57,411 nt of DNA from Oscillospiraceae bacterium (GTDB taxonomy: Bacteria; Bacillota; Clostridia; Oscillospirales; CAG-272), in NCBI GenBank assembly GCA_015064745.1, contig SVRR01000009.1, positions 1 to 57,411 of the forward strand, read 5' to 3'. Below, in pieces: positions 54,675-57,411 of the stretch. Each line of letters starts with the position of its first letter. Position 1 is the first letter of the stretch. The translations under genes and the position numbers were made by a program. Below the pieces are notes generated by a model. It was not told the DNA's origin and did not search any database. It saw only the letters and a program-made list of their open reading frames with translations.

Positions 54675-55550
54675 TTATTTTCGGTACGCTTCGAATTTGC
54701 CAACGAGCGTCCGACCGATCGACGCCATAAAGCGCGCGGCATCGGGTGCAAGCGCCTCGGGCAAGGGGGCGAAGAAGCAATCCGCCTCGTAGGTCAGATT
54801 TCCCGTGTAGCCGATCTCGGCAAGCGCCTCCATCACGCGATCCCATCCAATAGCGCCGCCGAAATACGGAACGGTATGGCTGTCGTGCGTTCCGTCGACG
54901 TCGTGCACGTGCAAGCAGGCAAGACGTTTATTTCCCAACGCGCGAATAAATGCCGCCGCATCCTCACGGACGAGTGCCGTATGTCCGATATCAAGACAGC
55001 ACCCGAAGAGGGGATGGTCAAGCTCGTCAAAGTAGCGTATCATCTCAGACGGACGGGAGCAGGTAGAATGTACGATCACGTTATCGGCAAAATTCCACAT
55101 GTTTTCGGTCATCACGCGGATACCGTACTCCTCTGCGTAGGGGAAAAGCCGACGGTAAAAATCCATATTGATTTCAAAAAGCCGCTCCGGGGCTTCGGGG
55201 TCGAGAATGTAATGAAGGTGCTGGCAGGGATGCACCACGATGCACGACGCACCAAGGAGAGCTGCGTGCTTCATGGACGTCACGATTTCGTCAAAGCGAC
55301 GCGCGGTCTGTGCTTCATCCTGAAAGGAGCTTCCGTGCGGCGCGTGCGCCTGCACGAAGGGAACACCCCTTTCCTCGGCACGGGCGCGAAGCTCTGTATA
55401 AAAAGAAGCGGGATGCGCATCGGTGTAATATTCCTCAGACGCATAAGCGGAAAAATCGATCCCATCATAGCCGGCATCGGCAAGCATATCCACCGCGGCG
55501 GCAAGACCAAAATGTTCCGCCAGGTAATCGGTCTGCGTTACAAGCTTCAT
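54675..55550 (-). CDS. Sugar phosphate isomerase/epimerase (xylose-isomerase-like TIM barrel)
   Basis: The 291-residue protein is a TIM barrel of the AP-endonuclease 2/xylose isomerase-like family. Expected metal-binding residues can be seen in QAHAPHG, VHPCQH, MTENMWN, CLDIGHT, HVHDVDGTHD and the C-terminal YEAD. Substrate is not predictable; there is no sugar cluster around it. A GGAGG site precedes the ATG and a promoter lies upstream. Confidence 0.85.
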   Translation of the reverse strand: MKLVTQTDYLAEHFGLAAAVDMLADAGYDGIDFSAYASEEYYTDAHPASFYTELRARAEERGVPFVQAHAPHGSSFQDEAQTARRFDEIVTSMKHAALLGASCIVVHPCQHLHYILDPEAPERLFEINMDFYRRLFPYAEEYGIRVMTENMWNFADNVIVHSTCSRPSEMIRYFDELDHPLFGCCLDIGHTALVREDAAAFIRALGNKRLACLHVHDVDGTHDSHTVPYFGGAIGWDRVMEALAEIGYTGNLTYEADCFFAPLPEALAPDAARFMASIGRTLVGKFEAYRK

Positions 55551-55579
55551 AGGAAGCCCTCCTTGTTCGTGTTGGCTTC

Positions 55580-55608
55580 ATTTTAGCATAAGATGGGAGA
55601 AAAATCAA
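55580..55608 (-). promoter_or_regulatory. Promoter of the isomerase gene
   Basis: On the minus strand TTGATT and TAAAAT are 17 bases apart. Confidence 0.65.
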
Positions 55609-55626
55609 GCCTTACGCCAAAAGCAC

Positions 55627-55655
55627 TTGCTTTTGAAGGAAATGTATGATATACT
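55627..55655 (+). promoter_or_regulatory. Promoter of the AllA-like gene
   Basis: TTGCTT and TATACT with a 17-base spacer, 37 bases before the ATG. Confidence 0.65.
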
Positions 55656-55692
55656 GTTTTCGTAAAACAAATATAGAAAAGGAGATTTTCCG

Positions 55693-56184
55693 ATGAAAAC
55701 CGTAAAAGTCGAAGCCCTCACCAAGGAAGCCTTCGCTCCCTTCGGCGAATATTACAAAATGGATGAGCCCCAAGGCTACCCCCTCTCGGGTGAATTGCAC
55801 CGCTTCTTCCCCGACCGTCTGACCACCTGTACGAACGGTCTTCTTGCCTTCTCTCCCATTCTCGTGAAGAAGCCTGCCGAGATGAAGGTCACCGCCATCG
55901 AATACCACACGACGACCGCCGAGATCATCATGCCCTTAAACGACGATATGATCCTGCACGTCGCGCCTCCCTCCGCCGGCAAGCCACTGCCCGAATACAC
56001 AAAGGCTTTTCTCGTGCCGAAGAACACCATGATCAAAATGATGCCCTGCGTTTGGCACTTAGCGCCCCTTCCCGCCAACGTCGACGAGCTCTCCGCCATG
56101 ATCGTGCTTCCCTCTTGCACCTACATGAACGATTGCACCGTCGTCGATCTCAAAGAAGACGAGCAGTTTGTAATTGAGAAATAA
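55693..56184 (+). CDS. Ureidoglycolate lyase-like (AllA-type cupin) protein
   Basis: The 163-residue protein opens with VKVEALTKEAFAPFGEY, the AllA family start, and contains EYHTTTAEIIMPLNDDMILHV, a cupin-like barrel segment, and PGVWH-like PCVWHLAP. AllA splits ureidoglycolate in allantoin breakdown, but no other allantoin gene is nearby, so the true substrate may differ. AAAAGGAG site before the ATG. Confidence 0.75.
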   Translation: MKTVKVEALTKEAFAPFGEYYKMDEPQGYPLSGELHRFFPDRLTTCTNGLLAFSPILVKKPAEMKVTAIEYHTTTAEIIMPLNDDMILHVAPPSAGKPLPEYTKAFLVPKNTMIKMMPCVWHLAPLPANVDELSAMIVLPSCTYMNDCTVVDLKEDEQFVIEK

Positions 56185-56195
56185 AAACCAAGTAC

Positions 56196-56224
56196 AAAAA
56201 GCACGCTGTTTCAGCGTGCTTTTT
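56196..56224. terminator. Bidirectional terminator
   Basis: AAAAAGCACGCTG, TTT loop, CAGCGTGCTTTTT. It separates two convergent genes. Confidence 0.88.
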
Positions 56225-56227
56225 GCT

Positions 56228-56686
56228 TTATCCAAGCTCCACATTGGCTATGTTATAAACCTCTTTGTCTTTTTTCTTAGCATATTGATACATTTTATAT
56301 GCGCCGCCGTATTTATGCGTAATATAGGCAATTATAACATCTGCTTGCTCAACGATCCACCTGTTCTGTCGGACGATAGCGTATCGCGGCGGAACATTCT
56401 CCAAGGGTGGATAAATCACTTGATCAAAACGATGCTTCGTATATTCGATAGAATTTTTTCGGTATTCCGGGGAAAGATACGGAGTCACAAAAATCATCCT
56501 GCTTTGCGGATGCGCCTCCTTATGCTTTTTGGCACAACGATAAGCAAAGCTGTCAAAGCCACCATATTCACCTAGAAACAGCTCGCACCCTTCGTCATTC
56601 ACCCTTTTTTCCAAAAGCAAAAGCACCTTTTGCTCATCCTCCTCGTTTTCGATGTAATTCGCGTGTCCGCAAAAAGCAATTATCAT
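56228..56686 (-). CDS. SLOG-superfamily nucleotide-binding protein (YpsA/DUF1273-like)
   Basis: The 152-residue protein shows the Rossmann-like SLOG pattern: FCGHANY at the start, GEYGGFDSFAYRCAKK in the middle and NRWIVEQADVIIAYI followed by GGAYKMYQYAKKK at the end. SLOG proteins bind nucleotides or nucleotide-derived ligands, some in defence or stress settings. The gene is divergent from an XRE regulator with a palindrome over its -10 box. Ligand unknown. Confidence 0.75.
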   Translation of the reverse strand: MIIAFCGHANYIENEEDEQKVLLLLEKRVNDEGCELFLGEYGGFDSFAYRCAKKHKEAHPQSRMIFVTPYLSPEYRKNSIEYTKHRFDQVIYPPLENVPPRYAIVRQNRWIVEQADVIIAYITHKYGGAYKMYQYAKKKDKEVYNIANVELG

Positions 56687-56732
56687 GGCATTTCTCCTCG
56701 CATTTTTGTCATACTCAACGCAGAATCTAATG

Positions 56733-56805
56733 TATACATTATATAATGTATAAGTCTATTTGTCAACCGCAAAACTGATATATAATGTACACATTATATA
56801 ATGTG
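56733..56805. promoter_or_regulatory. Divergent promoter region with two palindromic operators
   Basis: The 14-bp palindrome ACATTATATAATGT occurs at 56736-56749 (extended to 20 bp, 56733-56752) and 56791-56804 (extended to 16 bp). On the minus strand TTGACA (56761-56766) and TATAAT (56738-56743) have a 17-base spacer, so the first palindrome covers the -10 of the SLOG gene. The second lies between a TATAAT at 56781 and the regulator start. Likely binding sites for the XRE protein. Confidence 0.8.
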
Positions 56806-56818
56806 CGGGGTGATTTCC

Positions 56819-57022
56819 ATGCATTTTCGTATTGACGAAATACTAAAAGAAAAAGGAAAGACGAGATACTGGCTCTACATCCAATTGGGATTAAGCTATC
56901 AAAATTTCAAGAAGATCTTGGAAAACGAAACTCGGGCGATCAAATTTGAAAACCTTAAAGCGATCTGCGATATCTTGGAATGCACACCAAACGATCTGTT
57001 CGTGGAATACTACAAAAAATAA
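56819..57022 (+). CDS. XRE/Cro-family helix-turn-helix regulator
   Basis: The 67-residue protein is a single Cro/C1-type HTH: IDEILKEKGKTRYWLYIQLG, then LSYQNFKKILENETRAIKF and the typical ending LKAICDILECTPNDLFVEY. I use the ATG at 56819, with a GGGGTGA site, since the upstream ATG at 56801 lies within the operator. It probably represses itself and the divergent SLOG gene. Confidence 0.85.
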   Translation: MHFRIDEILKEKGKTRYWLYIQLGLSYQNFKKILENETRAIKFENLKAICDILECTPNDLFVEYYKK

Positions 57023-57153
57023 TTTTTTGGGGGCGTAGCAAGGCACCCCCCGCTTTGATCGGTTTATTCTTCGAGACTGTTATAAAAACGCAACAGTTTC
57101 GATACTGTTTGTTTACATTCATTTGCTATGATAAATTGTTGCTTTTAGCACAC

Positions 57154-57230
57154 GGGCCATTAGCTCAGTTGGTTAGAGCTCCCGGCTCATAACCGGTTGG
57201 TCCTGGGTTCGAGTCCCCGATGGCCCACCA
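57154..57230 (+). tRNA. tRNA with CAU anticodon (elongator Met or lysidine-type Ile2)
   Basis: A cloverleaf with a perfect 7-bp acceptor stem (GGGCCAT/ATGGCCC), D arm GCTC/GAGC, anticodon CAT at 57188-57190 in loop CTCATAA, T loop TTCGAGT and encoded CCA. It is not the initiator type. The loop CTCATAA is shared by elongator Met and by Ile2 tRNAs in which TilS makes lysidine, so identity is open. The first anticodon-stem pair (C-T) and the second T-stem pair (T-C) are mismatched. Confidence 0.9.
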
Positions 57231-57235
57231 TGCTT

Positions 57236-57280
57236 AACGAAAATCGAACCTCGAAAGAGGGTTGGTTTTCGTTTTGTTTT
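57236..57280 (+). terminator. Terminator after the tRNA
   Basis: AACGAAAA and TTTTCGTT form the outer stem and a GAAA-capped inner stem follows; the hairpin is trailed by a T-rich run. Confidence 0.7.
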
Positions 57281-57294
57281 TTATACGCTTTATT

Positions 57295-57320
57295 CCCCGA
57301 CAGCTTGTCGGGGGCTTTTC
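57295..57320 (+). terminator. Second hairpin after the tRNA
   Basis: CCCCGACA, GCT loop, TGTCGGGG, then T-rich sequence. The last 90 bases of the window show no gene. Confidence 0.5.
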
Positions 57321-57411
57321 CTTTTTTATCCGTCTTGGTGCTTCGGTGTTCTCTCTCGGTGACGGCTTTATGCCGCGAAAGACTCTTGACACGAGTAGGG
57401 GGTGTGGTAGG

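Overview
The window looks like a chromosomal segment of an uncultured, moderately GC-rich member of the Clostridia, probably gut-associated. Supporting signs are the Bacillota gene order of a PrkC/PrpC/RsgA housekeeping cluster, remA and nrdR, AGGAGG-type ribosome binding sites, and sigma-A promoters of the TTGACA-17-TATAAT kind. No 16S gene is present, so finer placement is a guess.

Layout. 1-5643 is a plus-strand shikimate operon: aroB (5' truncated), aroC, an aroE-aroK fusion, aroQ, aroA and DAHP synthase. Together these make chorismate from PEP and erythrose-4-phosphate. 5.7-13.2 kb holds single metabolic genes: a small membrane protein, a VOC protein, guaB, hom, an RluA-type pseudouridine synthase, an AGCS symporter and wecB.

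13.2-22.6 kb is a polymorphic-toxin island. An XhlA-like holin-associated protein precedes a 1563-residue RHS protein with its own immunity gene. Two truncated rhs cassettes follow, each with a new C-terminal tip and a new immunity gene. The repeated core lets the tips be swapped by homologous recombination. A MatC/SLC13-type transporter and a minus-strand TIR-like protein (candidate defence effector) come next.

25.9-40.4 kb is a compact plus-strand phage particle cassette: small and large terminase, portal, scaffold, decoration-like protein, major capsid, connector, a propeller/nozzle-like protein with BspA-type leucine-rich repeats, a fibre-like protein and five small or membrane proteins. 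The order suits a short-tailed virion. I see no integrase, repressor, replication gene, tape measure or endolysin, and the cassette ends directly at housekeeping genes. A leader of about 180 bp (hairpin, conserved box, promoter, RBS) is duplicated in front of both the XhlA-RHS operon and the particle cassette. This is the strongest hint that the two are co-regulated parts of one domesticated system.

40.4-52.4 kb is a minus-strand operon: nrdR, yicC, remA, rpoZ, priA, def, fmt, rsmB, rlmN, a PP2C phosphatase, a PASTA kinase and rsgA. It matches the Bacillus order except that gmk and coaBC are missing. 52.5-57.4 kb carries an acyltransferase-fold protein, a transglutaminase-like lipoprotein, a TIM-barrel sugar isomerase, an AllA-like protein, a divergent XRE regulator/SLOG gene pair with palindromic operators, and a tRNA with a CAU anticodon.
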